Assembly (NCBI RefSeq): GCF_007954425.1
Contig: NZ_CP042345.1
Location: 434,001 to 498,000, forward strand
Direction: 5' to 3'
Source: Novosphingobium ginsenosidimutans
GTDB taxonomy: Bacteria; Pseudomonadota; Alphaproteobacteria; Sphingomonadales; Sphingomonadaceae
Length of the DNA: 64,000 bases
Made by a program: the position numbers and the translations under genes. Every line of letters starts with the position of its first letter. Within the stretch, counting starts at the first letter, position 1. The notes under the pieces are model-generated. The model saw nothing but the letters and a program-made list of their open reading frames with translations, had not been told where the DNA came from and did no database searches. This document shows, one piece after another, positions 9,551 to 18,137 of this stretch.

Positions 9551-10579
9551 ATGGCTCGCAAACCTGCCCGCGCCCACGATGACCGCGATGTCTTCGGGCA
9601 AACCCGCATCCAGCCCCGCCGTGCCCGGACGGAGATGGAATTTGACGAAGCCACGATCCTGGGGGCGCTGTTCGGGCAGTTCGACGCCAACCTGGTGCAG
9701 ATCGAAAACCGGCTCGGCGTGTTCATCTCTGCGCGCGGCAATCGTGCCCAGATCGAAGGACCGGAAGAAAGCGTGGCCCGTGCGCGCGACGTGCTGAAGA
9801 CCATGCACCAGCGGCTGATGAACGGGCAGGAGCTTGATCCCGGTGCGGTCGAATCGATCATCATGATGTCGGCTGAACCGACGCTGGAAGGAATCGTCTC
9901 GGGCGATACCGGCGCCCCCTCAGTGATGATCCGCACCCGCAAGAAAACGATCGTCCCGCGCAGCGCGACCCAGATCGAATACATGAAGGCGCTGGCCAGC
10001 CGCGACGTGATCTTCGCACTCGGGCCGGCCGGTACCGGCAAGACCTATGTCGCGGTGGCTCAGGCGGTCTCCCAGTTGATCACTGGTTCCGTCCAGCGCC
10101 TGATCCTGAGCCGGCCGGCGGTGGAAGCAGGGGAACGGCTAGGTTTCCTGCCGGGCGACATGAAGGACAAGGTCGATCCTTATCTGCGCCCGCTCTATGA
10201 CGCGCTTTACGATTGCATGCCGCCCGAGCAGGTCGAGCGCCGGCTCGCCTCGGGCGAGATCGAAATCGCGCCGATCGCCTTCATGCGCGGGCGAACCCTG
10301 GCCGAAAGCTTCATCATCCTTGACGAGGCGCAGAACACGACGCCCGCGCAGATGAAGATGTTCCTCACCCGCTTCGGCCAGAACAGCCGCATGGTGATCT
10401 GCGGCGACCCCAACCAGGTCGATATCCCCGGCGGACCGCAGATGAGCGGCCTTAACGACGCCGTCGCCCGGCTGGAGGGCATCGAAGGGATAGCCGTTAC
10501 CCGCTTCACCAGCGCCGACGTGGTCCGCCACCCGATCGTCGGGCGGATTGTCGATGCCTATGAGGGGCAGCATGGGTAG
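9551..10579 (+). CDS. PhoH-like ATPase
   Basis: A 342-residue cytoplasmic ATPase with Walker A GPAGTGKTYVAVA (near residue 158), Walker B FIILDEAQN and the GDPNQVD sensor segment of the PhoH family. An N-terminal KH-like region covers about residues 35-100 (NRLGVFISARGNRAQIEG). PhoH proteins are linked to RNA metabolism and stress; the tight neighbourhood with ybeY (rRNA maturation) and corC is conserved in many bacteria and supports an RNA-related role. The 109 bp before it hold no gene; a GTAACC there is not followed by CGAA. Confidence 0.94.
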   Translation: MARKPARAHDDRDVFGQTRIQPRRARTEMEFDEATILGALFGQFDANLVQIENRLGVFISARGNRAQIEGPEESVARARDVLKTMHQRLMNGQELDPGAVESIIMMSAEPTLEGIVSGDTGAPSVMIRTRKKTIVPRSATQIEYMKALASRDVIFALGPAGTGKTYVAVAQAVSQLITGSVQRLILSRPAVEAGERLGFLPGDMKDKVDPYLRPLYDALYDCMPPEQVERRLASGEIEIAPIAFMRGRTLAESFIILDEAQNTTPAQMKMFLTRFGQNSRMVICGDPNQVDIPGGPQMSGLNDAVARLEGIEGIAVTRFTSADVVRHPIVGRIVDAYEGQHG

Positions 10580-10596
10580 GTCAGTCGGCCGTTCCT

Positions 10597-10681
10597 CGTC
10601 ACCCCGGGCTTGACCCGGGGTCCCGCTTCCCCTTGATGTCGGGCTTGAAAAGCGGGACCCCGGATCAGGTCCGGGGTGACG
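10597..10681. repeat. long palindromic intergenic repeat (REP-like hairpin)
   Basis: Two 32-nt arms at 10597-10628 and 10650-10681 match at 29 of 32 positions when one is reverse-complemented, and two of the three differences would be G-U pairs in RNA. Each arm is itself palindromic around ACCCCGGGC and CCGGGGT. The outer ends are CGTCACCCC and GGGGTGACG. Elements of this kind, rich in CCCCGG and GATCCGGGG, are familiar as dispersed intergenic repeats in Sphingomonadales and related genomes. It separates phoH from ybeY. Only one copy is present in this window. Confidence 0.85.
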
Positions 10682-10690
10682 GAGACTGGT

Positions 10691-11209
10691 TTGGAACTGG
10701 AAATCGCGATCGAAGCCGGTTGGCCCACACCCCCGAACTGGGAAGCCGTGGCCGGGCGCGCCCTTGCCGCGCTGAGCCAGGTGGCTCCCGAACTGGCCAA
10801 CCCGCGCCTGTCCGCCAGCTTGCTGTTCTCCGACGATGCCGAAGTGCACGAACTCAACCGCGAATGGCGCGGCAAGGACAAGCCGACCAACGTGCTGTCC
10901 TTCCCCATGCTGGAGCGCGAAGGCCTGCTGGCGCTCAGCCCTGAAGGCCCGCCCGAACTGCTGGGCGACATCGCCCTGGCGCTCGAAACCTGCGCGCGCG
11001 AGGCCGCGGACAAGGGCGTGCCGCTGGAACACCATGCCGCCCATCTGGTTGTTCATGGCCTGCTCCATCTGGCGGGCCACGACCATGTTCACTCCGACGA
11101 AGACGCCGCGGCGATGGAAGCACTGGAAATCAAGGCTCTTGCGTTGATGGGCATTGCCGACCCATATGGCGATCGCGATCCAGTGACCGGATCGCCAAAA
11201 GGGGACTGA
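10691..11209 (+). CDS. ybeY: endoribonuclease YbeY, rRNA maturation factor
   Basis: A 172-residue protein with the zinc-binding motif HGLLHLAGHDH (family HGxLHLxGYDH, here His replacing Tyr) and the NREWRGKDKPTNVLSFPM block. YbeY takes part in 16S rRNA 3'-end maturation and ribosome quality control. The start is not obvious. A GTG at 10676 lies inside the right arm of the palindromic repeat, while TTG at 10691 has a GGAG at 10681-10684 with suitable spacing and gives MELEIAIEAGW, close to family N-termini, so I chose TTG. It sits between phoH and corC as usual. Confidence 0.93.
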   Translation: MELEIAIEAGWPTPPNWEAVAGRALAALSQVAPELANPRLSASLLFSDDAEVHELNREWRGKDKPTNVLSFPMLEREGLLALSPEGPPELLGDIALALETCAREAADKGVPLEHHAAHLVVHGLLHLAGHDHVHSDEDAAAMEALEIKALALMGIADPYGDRDPVTGSPKGD

Positions 11210-11217
11210 CAGGTACC

Positions 11218-12120
11218 ATGGCCGAGGGCCCATCCGGAGAAGGGGAGTCTAGGCGCTCCACCTGGCGCGCGATCAAGCGCTGGTTTGAGCGGGTTGACGG
11301 CGGCGGCGAGCAATCGCTGCGCGCCCAGCTGGAAGAAGCGATCGACGAGCACGAGGACGACGGCGGCTCGGTCCGCAACGGCGACCTCTCCGCGCTGGAG
11401 CGCGAGATGCTCCGCAATCTGCTCCACTTCAGCGAGCACGATGCTGACGATGTCGCGATTCCGCGCGGCGAGATCGTCGCCGTACCTGAAACCGCCAGCT
11501 GGGAAGACGTTGTTGCGGCCTTTGCCGACCATGGCCATTCGCGCATGCCTGTTTATCGCGACACGCTGGACGAGATCGTCGGCATGGTCCTGATCAAGGA
11601 TGTGTTCAAGCATCTGGCCAGCGGCAAGCCGCCCAAAGACTGGACCAGCCTGCTGCGCCAGCCGCTTTATGTCCCGCAGGCGCGCGGGGCGCTGGACGTG
11701 CTGAACGACATGCGCGCCAGCCGCGTCCACCTGGCCGTGGTGATCGACGAATACTCGGGCACCGACGGGATCATCACCATCGAGGACCTGGTCGAAGAAA
11801 TCGTCGGCGAGATCGAGGACGAACACGATGACGCGCCCGAGGAACTGCTGACCCGGCTTGAAAACGGCATGTGGGAAGCTGATGCCCGGGCGGAGCTGGA
11901 AGACGTGGCCGCAGCGATCGACCGCCGCCTGGCTGAGGTTGAGGAAGACGTCGATACGCTTGGCGGCCTTGCCTTCCTGCTGGCCGAGGCGGTGCCGCCA
12001 GTCGGGTCAATCCTCGAGCATCCCAGCGGTTGGCGGCTGGAAGTGATTGCAGGCAATGAAAAGCATGTTACCCGTCTGCGCCTGCATCCGCCCTCTCCCC
12101 AGGACGAATCCGAAGAGTAA
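11218..12120 (+). CDS. CorC/HlyC-type CBS-pair protein with transporter-associated domain
   Basis: A 300-residue soluble protein. A CBS pair spans about residues 70-200 (VPRG-like IPRGEIVAVPE, VIDEYSGTDGIITIEDLVEEIVG), followed by the CorC_HlyC transporter-associated domain (about 215-295, DTLGGLAFLLAEAVPPVG). CorC was tied to magnesium and cobalt efflux and a regulatory role is assumed. It lies 8 bp after ybeY. In many genomes lnt follows corC; here a LysR-type gene starts 3 bp later instead. Confidence 0.92.
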   Translation: MAEGPSGEGESRRSTWRAIKRWFERVDGGGEQSLRAQLEEAIDEHEDDGGSVRNGDLSALEREMLRNLLHFSEHDADDVAIPRGEIVAVPETASWEDVVAAFADHGHSRMPVYRDTLDEIVGMVLIKDVFKHLASGKPPKDWTSLLRQPLYVPQARGALDVLNDMRASRVHLAVVIDEYSGTDGIITIEDLVEEIVGEIEDEHDDAPEELLTRLENGMWEADARAELEDVAAAIDRRLAEVEEDVDTLGGLAFLLAEAVPPVGSILEHPSGWRLEVIAGNEKHVTRLRLHPPSPQDESEE

Positions 12121-12123
12121 CCC

Positions 12124-13008
12124 TTGGCCATTCGCCGTCTGCCCCCTCTGCGCGCGATCGAAGCGTTTGTGCGGATCGTCCGGCTTGGCTCTGCCCGCGC
12201 GGCGGCCGATGAGCTTGGCCTGAGCCCCTCGGCGCTCTCGCGCCGGGTGTCAGCCCTGGAAGACTTTATCGGCAAGCGGCTGTTCACGCGCCAGCACCAG
12301 GCGATGAAGCTGACTGACGATGGCAGCACCTTCTACAACGCGGTAGCACCCAAGTTCGACGAACTTGCGGCGGCAGTCGAGGGCCAGGTTGAGGACAGCC
12401 GCGTGCTGCGCCTGCGCCTAGGCGTCCTGCCGCTGTTCGGCAGCCAGCGGCTGTTCCCGCGCCTGCCCGAACTGCGCAAGGCCCAACCGCGGCTGCATAT
12501 CGACTTCGACACCAGCCCGCATCTTGATCACCGGGTCGGTGACACGCTCGATGCGGCCTTCATCCTGTCGCCCCAGCCGGACCCTTCGTTCCATGCGGTC
12601 CAGCTCGATCACAATAAGGTCTATGCGATCACTTCCAAGGTCCTGGCCGACGAGATCGGACCGGTGCCCGATCGCGAAACCCTGTCGCGCCAGACCTTCC
12701 TGATCCACAACGAGCTGCCCGACAGCTTCATCGCCTGGAAGCAGGCGATCGGCCTGCCCGATCTGGAGCCGGCGGCGATCGACCATTACGATTCGGGACA
12801 GCTGATCCTCGAGGCTGCGGCCCAAGGCCTGGGCATCGCGATCATGCATGATGCCCATTTCGACCGCGCGCAGGATGGCCGCCTGGCCAACCTCTACGAT
12901 ATCGAGGTCAAGAGCCCCTATTCCTACTGGTTCATCTGCAAGCCGCACGCGCTGGACGTGCGGGCAGTGCGGATCTTCCACGACTGGGTGGTGAAAACCG
13001 GGCTGTAA
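12124..13008 (+). CDS. LysR family transcriptional regulator
   Basis: A 294-residue LTTR. The N-terminal helix-turn-helix reads LPPLRAIEAFVRIVRLGSA then AADELGLSPSALSRRVSALE; the rest is the substrate-binding-like effector domain. The PPLRAIEAF opening is close to the GcvA-like branch of LTTRs. The start is TTG at 12124, 3 bp after corC, so it is likely co-transcribed rather than divergent from a target, which is unusual for the family. Target and ligand are unknown. Confidence 0.9.
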   Translation: MAIRRLPPLRAIEAFVRIVRLGSARAAADELGLSPSALSRRVSALEDFIGKRLFTRQHQAMKLTDDGSTFYNAVAPKFDELAAAVEGQVEDSRVLRLRLGVLPLFGSQRLFPRLPELRKAQPRLHIDFDTSPHLDHRVGDTLDAAFILSPQPDPSFHAVQLDHNKVYAITSKVLADEIGPVPDRETLSRQTFLIHNELPDSFIAWKQAIGLPDLEPAAIDHYDSGQLILEAAAQGLGIAIMHDAHFDRAQDGRLANLYDIEVKSPYSYWFICKPHALDVRAVRIFHDWVVKTGL

Positions 13009-13025
13009 TCAGGCAGCATCAGCCC

Positions 13026-13712
13026 ATGAACCGTCGATTCGCCCTGCTCGCCATTCCTGCCCTCTTCGTGCTGGCGGCCGCCGCGCCGCCCAAGAAGGCC
13101 CCGGCCAAGCGCCCCGTCGCTGCCAAGCCGGCTCCGCCGCTGGGCGACACGGTCAAGATCGCGCTGGTGACCGAACTGGGCATGATCGAGCTAGAGCTCG
13201 ATAACAAGCGTGCGCCGATCACCACGCAGAACTTCGTGCGCTATGTCGATCTCAAGAAGTTCGATGGGATCGTGTTTTACCGCTCGATGCGGCTCCCTTG
13301 GGGCGACCAGCCCAATGGCCTGATCCAGGGCGGCTTGCAGGGCCATCCGCTGAAGGTGCTCAAACCGATCGCGCATGAGCCGACCAGCCTGACCGGGATC
13401 AATCACAAGGCCGGCACAATCTCGATGGCGCGCCATGCGCCCGGCACGGCAACGGCCGACTGGTCGATCCTGCTGTCGGACCTGCCCAGCCTGGATGCCG
13501 ATCCCAAGGCGGCCGAACCTGAAGCCCAGGCCGGTTTTGCCGCCTTTGGCCGGGTCACGCAGGGGATGGATGTGGTGCGCAAGATCTGGGATGCGCCGCT
13601 CTCACCCATCAAGGGCGAGGGGCCGCTCAAGGGCCAGATGCTGGAGCCGCCGGTAAAGATCCTCAGCGCGCGGCGGATCGCTGACCCGCCGGCGCCAAAG
13701 CCCGCGTCTTAG
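13026..13712 (+). CDS. periplasmic cyclophilin-type peptidylprolyl isomerase
   Basis: A 228-residue protein with a cleavable signal (FALLAIPALFVLAAAAPPKK), a Lys/Ala/Pro linker and a cyclophilin domain (TELGMIELELDNKRAP, then NGLIQGGLQG in place of the usual FMIQGGD, and GTISMARHAPGTA). It would catalyse cis-trans proline isomerisation in the periplasm. It converges on a cytoplasmic cyclophilin gene with a 4-bp overlap of the 3' ends. The QGGLQG variation suggests a divergent active-site edge, though the fold is clear. Confidence 0.9.
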   Translation: MNRRFALLAIPALFVLAAAAPPKKAPAKRPVAAKPAPPLGDTVKIALVTELGMIELELDNKRAPITTQNFVRYVDLKKFDGIVFYRSMRLPWGDQPNGLIQGGLQGHPLKVLKPIAHEPTSLTGINHKAGTISMARHAPGTATADWSILLSDLPSLDADPKAAEPEAQAGFAAFGRVTQGMDVVRKIWDAPLSPIKGEGPLKGQMLEPPVKILSARRIADPPAPKPAS

Positions 13713-14155
13713 GCGACAGTCGCCTTGCGGATCACGCCGGGATTGGCCGGCGGTTCGCCCTTGGGCAGGGCGTCGACATGTTCCATGCCTTCGATCACCT
13801 GGCCCCAGACGGTGTACTGCTTGTCGAGGAAGGTCGCATCGTCGAAGCAGATAAAGAACTGGCTGTTGGCCGAATGCGGATAGCTGGTGCGGGCCATCGA
13901 GCAGACGCCGCGCACATGGGGTTCATTATTGAATTCGGCCTGCAGGTCCGGCTTATCCGAACCGCCCATGCCGGTTCCGTTGGGGCAGCCGCCCTGGGCC
14001 ATGAAGCCCGGGATCACGCGGTGAAACTTCACCCCGTCATAGAAGCCTTCTTGGGCCAGCTCGACGATCCGTTCGACGTGGCCTGGCGCAAGGTCCGGAC
14101 GCAGCTTGATGACGACATCGCCGCTATCGAGCGACAGGGTGAGGGTTTCGGCCAT
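13709..14155 (-). CDS. cytoplasmic cyclophilin B-type peptidylprolyl isomerase
   Basis: A 148-residue single-domain cyclophilin without a signal peptide. Catalytic-site motifs are FHRVIPGFMAQGGCPNGTG, MARTSYPHSANSQFFICF and WGQVIEGMEHVD. I place the start at the ATG at 14155 (MAETLTLS) because GGAG lies 7 bases upstream; an in-frame ATG 12 bases further up would leave that Shine-Dalgarno inside the gene. Probably assists cytoplasmic protein folding. It converges on the periplasmic cyclophilin gene. Confidence 0.95.
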   Translation of the reverse strand: MAETLTLSLDSGDVVIKLRPDLAPGHVERIVELAQEGFYDGVKFHRVIPGFMAQGGCPNGTGMGGSDKPDLQAEFNNEPHVRGVCSMARTSYPHSANSQFFICFDDATFLDKQYTVWGQVIEGMEHVDALPKGEPPANPGVIRKATVA

Positions 14156-14267
14156 GGTAGTCTCCATTAGGTTTTCGCAGCCGATATAGGGCCGGTTGGG
14201 ACAAAGTCACGCATCAAGCCGAAGGCCGGGTTGCAAATGCCGGCAACGCGCCTAGACCGGCCCGGTC

Positions 14268-15701
14268 ATGACCGTGGACAAGCTCGACCCAGACCTGCTC
14301 GAAGGCGCCGCTGCCGCGGCCGAGCCGGCGCACGAAAGCGACAGCCTGGACGCCGAAAATACACTCAAGCCTGAATTCGTCCGCCGCGTCCGCGACGGGC
14401 TGGAAGCGGGCGAGAACGACGCGGTCTATGGCTTGGTCGAAGGGCTCCACCCGGCCGACATCGCCGACCTGTTCGAACTGCTCGATTCCGACGAACGCCC
14501 GGCGCTGGCCATTGCCATCAGCGACCTGATGGGCAGCGAGGTCTATGCCGAGCTGAACGACTATGTCCGCGAGGACATCGTCGAACAGCTTCCGGCCGAA
14601 ACCGTCGCGGATATTGCCGAACAGCTCGACACCGACGACGCCGTCGCCATGCTGGAAGACCTCGACGAGGAAGACCAGCAGGCTGTCCTCGCCGAAATGG
14701 AGCCCGAGGACCGCGCGGCGATCGAGACCGCGCTGTCCTATCCGGAAGAGTCCGCCGGCCGCCTGATGAGCCGCGATTTCGTCGCGGTGCCCGAACACAT
14801 GACCGTCGGTGACCTGATCGATTTCTTGCGCGACGGACGCGATCTGGCCAACGAGTTCTGGGAAGTGTTCATTGTCGACGCGCGGTTCCACCCGGTCGGT
14901 ACCTGCGCCTTGAGCTGGATCTTGCGCACTCCCCGGTCGATCGCGCTGACCGACGTGATGCAGCGCGACCAGACCCTGATCCCGGTGACCATGGATCAGG
15001 AAGAGGTGGCGCTGCGGTTCCAGAAATATGCCCTGATCTCGGCCGCCGTGGTCGATGCCGATGGCCGCCTCGTCGGCCAGATCACGGTCGATGACGTGGT
15101 CCACATCATCCAGGAAGAAGCCGGCGAAGACGTGCTGCTGCTGTCTGGCGCCGGCGAAGGCGATATCAACGAGCCGATCCGCGATTCCTATGTCGCGCGC
15201 GTCCGCTGGCTGATCGCCAACCTCGCGACCGCGCTGCTTGGCGCAACGATCATCAGCAGTTTCGGCGGGGCGATCGAAAAGCTGGTCGCACTCGCCGCAC
15301 TATCGCCGATGGTGGCCTCGATCGGTGGCAATGCCGGGACGCAAACGATGGCCGTCGCCGTCCGCGCGCTCGCAACCAATCAGCTGACCCGCACGAACAC
15401 CACCCGCATCCTGTTGCGCGAATTCCGCGTCGCCGTGCTCAACGGGGTGACTGTCGCCACGTTGATCGGCGTCGCGACCGCACTGGTCTTCTCGAACCCG
15501 CTGCTTGGTGTCGTGATCGGCACGGCCGTGGTGGTCAACATCATCACCGCGGGCCTCGCCGGGGTGGTCGTGCCGGTTACGCTCGACCGCCTGGGCCAGG
15601 ACCCGGCCGTGGCAAGCTCGGTCTTTGTCACCATGATCACCGATTCGATGGGCTTCTTCGCCTTCCTGGGATTGGCGGTGGCCTCAGGATTGGTGGGCTG
15701 A
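14268..15701 (+). CDS. mgtE: MgtE-type magnesium transporter
   Basis: A 477-residue channel with the full MgtE architecture: acidic N-terminal helical domain (about 25-150, ADIADLFELLDSDERPAL), tandem CBS domains (about 150-285) and five transmembrane helices in the C-terminal third. The pore-lining segment ASIGGNAGTQTMAVAVRAL is the MgtE signature. It moves Mg2+ (also Co2+) across the inner membrane, gated by cytoplasmic Mg2+ at the CBS and N domains. It is divergent from the cyclophilin B gene over 112 bp and followed at 3 bp by DUF1489. Confidence 0.96.
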   Translation: MTVDKLDPDLLEGAAAAAEPAHESDSLDAENTLKPEFVRRVRDGLEAGENDAVYGLVEGLHPADIADLFELLDSDERPALAIAISDLMGSEVYAELNDYVREDIVEQLPAETVADIAEQLDTDDAVAMLEDLDEEDQQAVLAEMEPEDRAAIETALSYPEESAGRLMSRDFVAVPEHMTVGDLIDFLRDGRDLANEFWEVFIVDARFHPVGTCALSWILRTPRSIALTDVMQRDQTLIPVTMDQEEVALRFQKYALISAAVVDADGRLVGQITVDDVVHIIQEEAGEDVLLLSGAGEGDINEPIRDSYVARVRWLIANLATALLGATIISSFGGAIEKLVALAALSPMVASIGGNAGTQTMAVAVRALATNQLTRTNTTRILLREFRVAVLNGVTVATLIGVATALVFSNPLLGVVIGTAVVVNIITAGLAGVVVPVTLDRLGQDPAVASSVFVTMITDSMGFFAFLGLAVASGLVG

Positions 15702-15704
15702 GCC

Positions 15705-16103
15705 ATGCCGCTTCACCTGACCAAAGTGGCCTACGGGGCGCAGTCGCTTGAGGAAATGCGCAGCTGGTTCGCAACCCGCGGCGCCGAGGCGCGGCTGACC
15801 ACGCGCTATCTGCCCAAGCGGCACGAGGAAATCGTGCCAGGCGGCTCGCTGTTCTGGATCTTCAAGCACCAGCTCGTCATGCGCAGCCCGATACTGCGGT
15901 TTGAAGAGGCCGAGGGCGGGCGGACCAACATCGTCATTGCCGCCAAGCTGATTGACGTGCTGCCGCGTCCCAAGCGCGCCCACCAGGGCTGGCGCTATCT
16001 TGAGGACGCCGATGCCCCGCGCGATCTTGGCAGCGATGAAGACAGCGGCGAGGTCCTGCCAGGCCACATCGCCGCCGATCTGGCCCGGCTGGGCCTCGTC
16101 TAG
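15705..16103 (+). CDS. DUF1489 family protein
   Basis: A 132-residue protein matching the DUF1489 family in length and in blocks such as LTKVAYGAQSLEEMRSW, RYLPKRHEEIVPGGSLFWI and HQGWRYLEDADAPRDL. Found almost only in alphaproteobacteria, with no known function. It is 3 bp behind mgtE, so co-transcription is likely. No signal peptide or membrane segment is visible. It converges on nrsF with a 3-bp gap. Confidence 0.9.
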   Translation: MPLHLTKVAYGAQSLEEMRSWFATRGAEARLTTRYLPKRHEEIVPGGSLFWIFKHQLVMRSPILRFEEAEGGRTNIVIAAKLIDVLPRPKRAHQGWRYLEDADAPRDLGSDEDSGEVLPGHIAADLARLGLV

Positions 16104-16106
16104 AGC

Positions 16107-16751
16107 CTACCAGCGCAGCAGCGGCGGCACGATCAGCCGGCCCAGCACGGCGGCGATCGCTACCGCCAGTCCGTGCCAGATGCCGATGTGGACCATGTCG
16201 GTATGCGGGCAATAGAGCGAGACCGCGAAGATACCTGCGCTGCCCGCACTCAATCCCGTCAGCAACCCGGCTTGGCCCAGCCGCACCGGCGCGCCGCGGC
16301 GCAGCCAGGCCGTCAGGATCGCGGCGGTAAACAGCCCGGCGAACAGGCCAAAGGTAATGCAATCGCGGCCATTGTCGCGCAGCGGCGATGCGTTGCCATG
16401 CAGCAGGCCGGTCACGATCAGGAACAGCGCCCCTAACGGCAGAACTGCGGCGGCAGCGAGGCTCCAGGCCCAGCCATCGCGCCTTGCGCCGACCGCAGGT
16501 CGGGCCGAATCGATCGCCGCCCAGGCCGAGGCCAGGGTCAGGACCAGGAATACGCCGGCCGAAACCACCCCGACCGGATCGGGGCGCGCGGCGAGGAGGT
16601 CAGAGCGGATCCCGAACAGGCCCAGCAGCAGCAGGACGCCTGCCGCCAGGCCGAGCAGGGCGCCGGCCATGCCACGCCAGCGGCGGAGCGGACGGACCGG
16701 GGCCAGGTCCTGCGCCAGCGCTTCGATCAGGGAATCAGTACTGCGTGTCAT
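16107..16751 (-). CDS. nrsF: NrsF-type membrane anti-sigma factor (DUF1109)
   Basis: A 214-residue protein with six predicted transmembrane helices after a short cytoplasmic N-terminus (MTRSTDSLIEALAQDLAPVR). It has exactly two cysteines, C131 (NGRDCITFG) and C181 (VSLYCPHTD), the pair I recall as conserved and needed for metal signalling in Caulobacter NrsF. It should hold SigF at the membrane and release it when copper, cadmium or chromate perturb those cysteines. The start at 16751, 11 bp after the sigma gene, is preferred over longer in-frame readings that run back into sigF. Last gene of the bufA1-doxX-sigF-nrsF operon. Confidence 0.92.
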   Translation of the reverse strand: MTRSTDSLIEALAQDLAPVRPLRRWRGMAGALLGLAAGVLLLLGLFGIRSDLLAARPDPVGVVSAGVFLVLTLASAWAAIDSARPAVGARRDGWAWSLAAAAVLPLGALFLIVTGLLHGNASPLRDNGRDCITFGLFAGLFTAAILTAWLRRGAPVRLGQAGLLTGLSAGSAGIFAVSLYCPHTDMVHIGIWHGLAVAIAAVLGRLIVPPLLRW

Positions 16752-16762
16752 GATGGTTCTTC

Positions 16763-17287
16763 TCAATTCTCGATCAGGGCAGCCAGCCGCTTGAGGCCGC
16801 GGTGAATGTTGACCTTGATCAGCGATTCGCTCTGCCCCGTGGCAGCGCTGGCCTCGCTGATCGAACGGCCTTCGATCTTGACCAGTTCGATCGCCCGGCA
16901 CTGCGCCGGGGGCAATTCCTCGAACAGCCGGTCAAGGCTGATCCGGGCAGTAATCGCCGGTTCGGCATCGACTGCGGGCAACTGCTCGTCGCTCAGTTCG
17001 TCCTCAGCGCGGCGGTAGGCCAGGCGAAGGTGGTCGACAAATTTGTAGCGGGCAATCGCCGCCAGCCAGGGCAGGAACGGACGTCCCGGATCGTAGCTGG
17101 CCAGCTTGCGGTGCAGGCTGAGCAGCGTTTCCTGGACAAGGTCATCCAATTCGCACGGGTTCACCCGCCGCCGCAAATAGCGCAGCAGCCAATCCCGCGC
17201 GGCCTGCAGCAGCGCGGCATAGGCCGTCCGGTCGCCGTGCTGGGCCAGCGCGGCGAGCCGGGCCAGGGTGGCTTCGTCGGCCGTCAA
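16763..17287 (-). CDS. sigF: ECF RNA polymerase sigma factor, SigF type
   Basis: A 174-residue ECF sigma. Region 2 is LDDLVQETLLSLHRKLASYD with FLPWLAAIARYKFVDHLR; region 4 is LPPAQCRAIELVKIEGRSIS then SESLIKVNIHRGLKRLA. These match the SigF group that pairs with DUF1109 anti-sigmas. It should recognise GTAACC-N16-CGAA, found in both directions 0.8 kb upstream. The TTG start overlaps the doxX stop (TTGA), an inefficient coupled start that would keep sigma levels low relative to the precursor. Autoregulation is expected because it lies in the operon that its own promoter drives. Confidence 0.94.
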   Translation of the reverse strand: MTADEATLARLAALAQHGDRTAYAALLQAARDWLLRYLRRRVNPCELDDLVQETLLSLHRKLASYDPGRPFLPWLAAIARYKFVDHLRLAYRRAEDELSDEQLPAVDAEPAITARISLDRLFEELPPAQCRAIELVKIEGRSISEASAATGQSESLIKVNIHRGLKRLAALIEN

Positions 17288-17748
17288 CAGCGTCCTCGCG
17301 CCAGCAGTGCATCAAGGCTGAGCCAGCCGCCGCCGCGCAGCACCAGCACCAGGGCGAGCGCGGCCCACAGTGAATGAACCGGCCACCAGGCCTCCGGATA
17401 GACGAAGAACTGGATCGTCAGCGTCATGCCCAGCAGGCCGAGCGCGGACAGCCGCGTGAATAGCCCGGCCACCAGCAAGGCGGGAAAGACATGCTCCGCC
17501 GCCGTGGCGGCCAGCGCCGCGAATTCGGGCGGCAGCGGGACGCCGGCATATTCGGTCCGGAACAGCTCATAGGTCGTCTCGGTCACCTGGAACCAGGTGC
17601 CCTCCTCTACCTTGGTCTGCCCGGAACGCCAAAAGATCCCGGCCAGCACGACCCGTACGAAGGCCAGCAGCACGCCATCGGGCACCTTGCCGGCCAGCGT
17701 CGCGGTCAGGCTGTCATAGCGCTGGATCAACCCGGACAGCAGTGTCAC
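17284..17748 (-). CDS. DoxX family membrane protein of the bufferin operon
   Basis: A 154-residue, four-helix DoxX-family protein ([20 protein letters not shown] near residue 32, [17 protein letters not shown], then two further helices). DoxX-family genes are regular companions of DUF2282/DUF692/DUF2063 clusters. The function is not established; a role in redox balance or membrane handling of the modified peptide is only inference. The GTG start overlaps the bufA1 stop (GTGA) and its own stop overlaps the sigF start, so translation is coupled through three genes. Confidence 0.9.
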   Translation of the reverse strand: MTLLSGLIQRYDSLTATLAGKVPDGVLLAFVRVVLAGIFWRSGQTKVEEGTWFQVTETTYELFRTEYAGVPLPPEFAALAATAAEHVFPALLVAGLFTRLSALGLLGMTLTIQFFVYPEAWWPVHSLWAALALVLVLRGGGWLSLDALLARGRC

Positions 17749-18023
17749 GGACGCGGTTCCAGCGAACCGAAGCCCTTGGGGGTTTTCGTCTTGAGGCAGG
17801 TGCCCTTGGGAACCAGCTTCCAGGCATTGCCCTGGTAATCGCGGGTCGAGGTGCCGGCGCAGCTGGTGCCGGGGCCGGCGGCGCAGTCATTCTTGCCGGC
17901 CTTGGCTACGCCGTAGCACTTTTCGGTCGCCTTAGCGGGCTTGCTCTGCGCCTGCGCGGCGCTGGTGGCGGTGAGGACGGCGAGGGCAGCCAGGGCGGAA
18001 ATCGAGACGGTCGAGCGGTTCAT
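17745..18023 (-). CDS. bufA1: BufA1-family (DUF2282) bufferin precursor peptide
   Basis: A 92-residue secreted peptide. The N-terminal signal ends around TSAAQAQS (about residue 26). The mature part carries four cysteines, C36, C47, C55 and C76, in the DUF2282 arrangement [20 protein letters not shown] and KGTC. In bufferins, cysteines of this core are converted by a DUF692 oxygenase into thiooxazole-type heterocycles that bind copper. The ATG at 18023 has an AGGAG 8 bases upstream and gives a clean signal peptide; a longer in-frame reading adds a non-signal extension overlapping the promoter. First gene of the minus-strand operon, with a SigF-type promoter 54 bp upstream. Confidence 0.93.
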   Translation of the reverse strand: MNRSTVSISALAALAVLTATSAAQAQSKPAKATEKCYGVAKAGKNDCAAGPGTSCAGTSTRDYQGNAWKLVPKGTCLKTKTPKGFGSLEPRP

Positions 18024-18076
18024 GGGGGCAACTCCTGTAATGCGGGGCAGCGCCGGTTGGCGTTGTCCTTCCCCCA

Positions 18077-18102
18077 TTCGGCAGCCCGCGCCGAGCGGTT
18101 AC
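18077..18102 (-). promoter_or_regulatory. SigF-type promoter for bufA1-doxX-sigF-nrsF
   Basis: On the minus strand, GTAACC (18097-18102) is followed by exactly 16 bases and CGAA (18077-18080). This is the -35/-10 pair I recall for Caulobacter SigF. The expected transcription start near 18070 leaves a leader of about 47 nt before bufA1. Confidence 0.87.
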
Positions 18103-18137
18103 AGCCAGCCCTAAAAAGAAAAATGCGCCGTCCGGCT

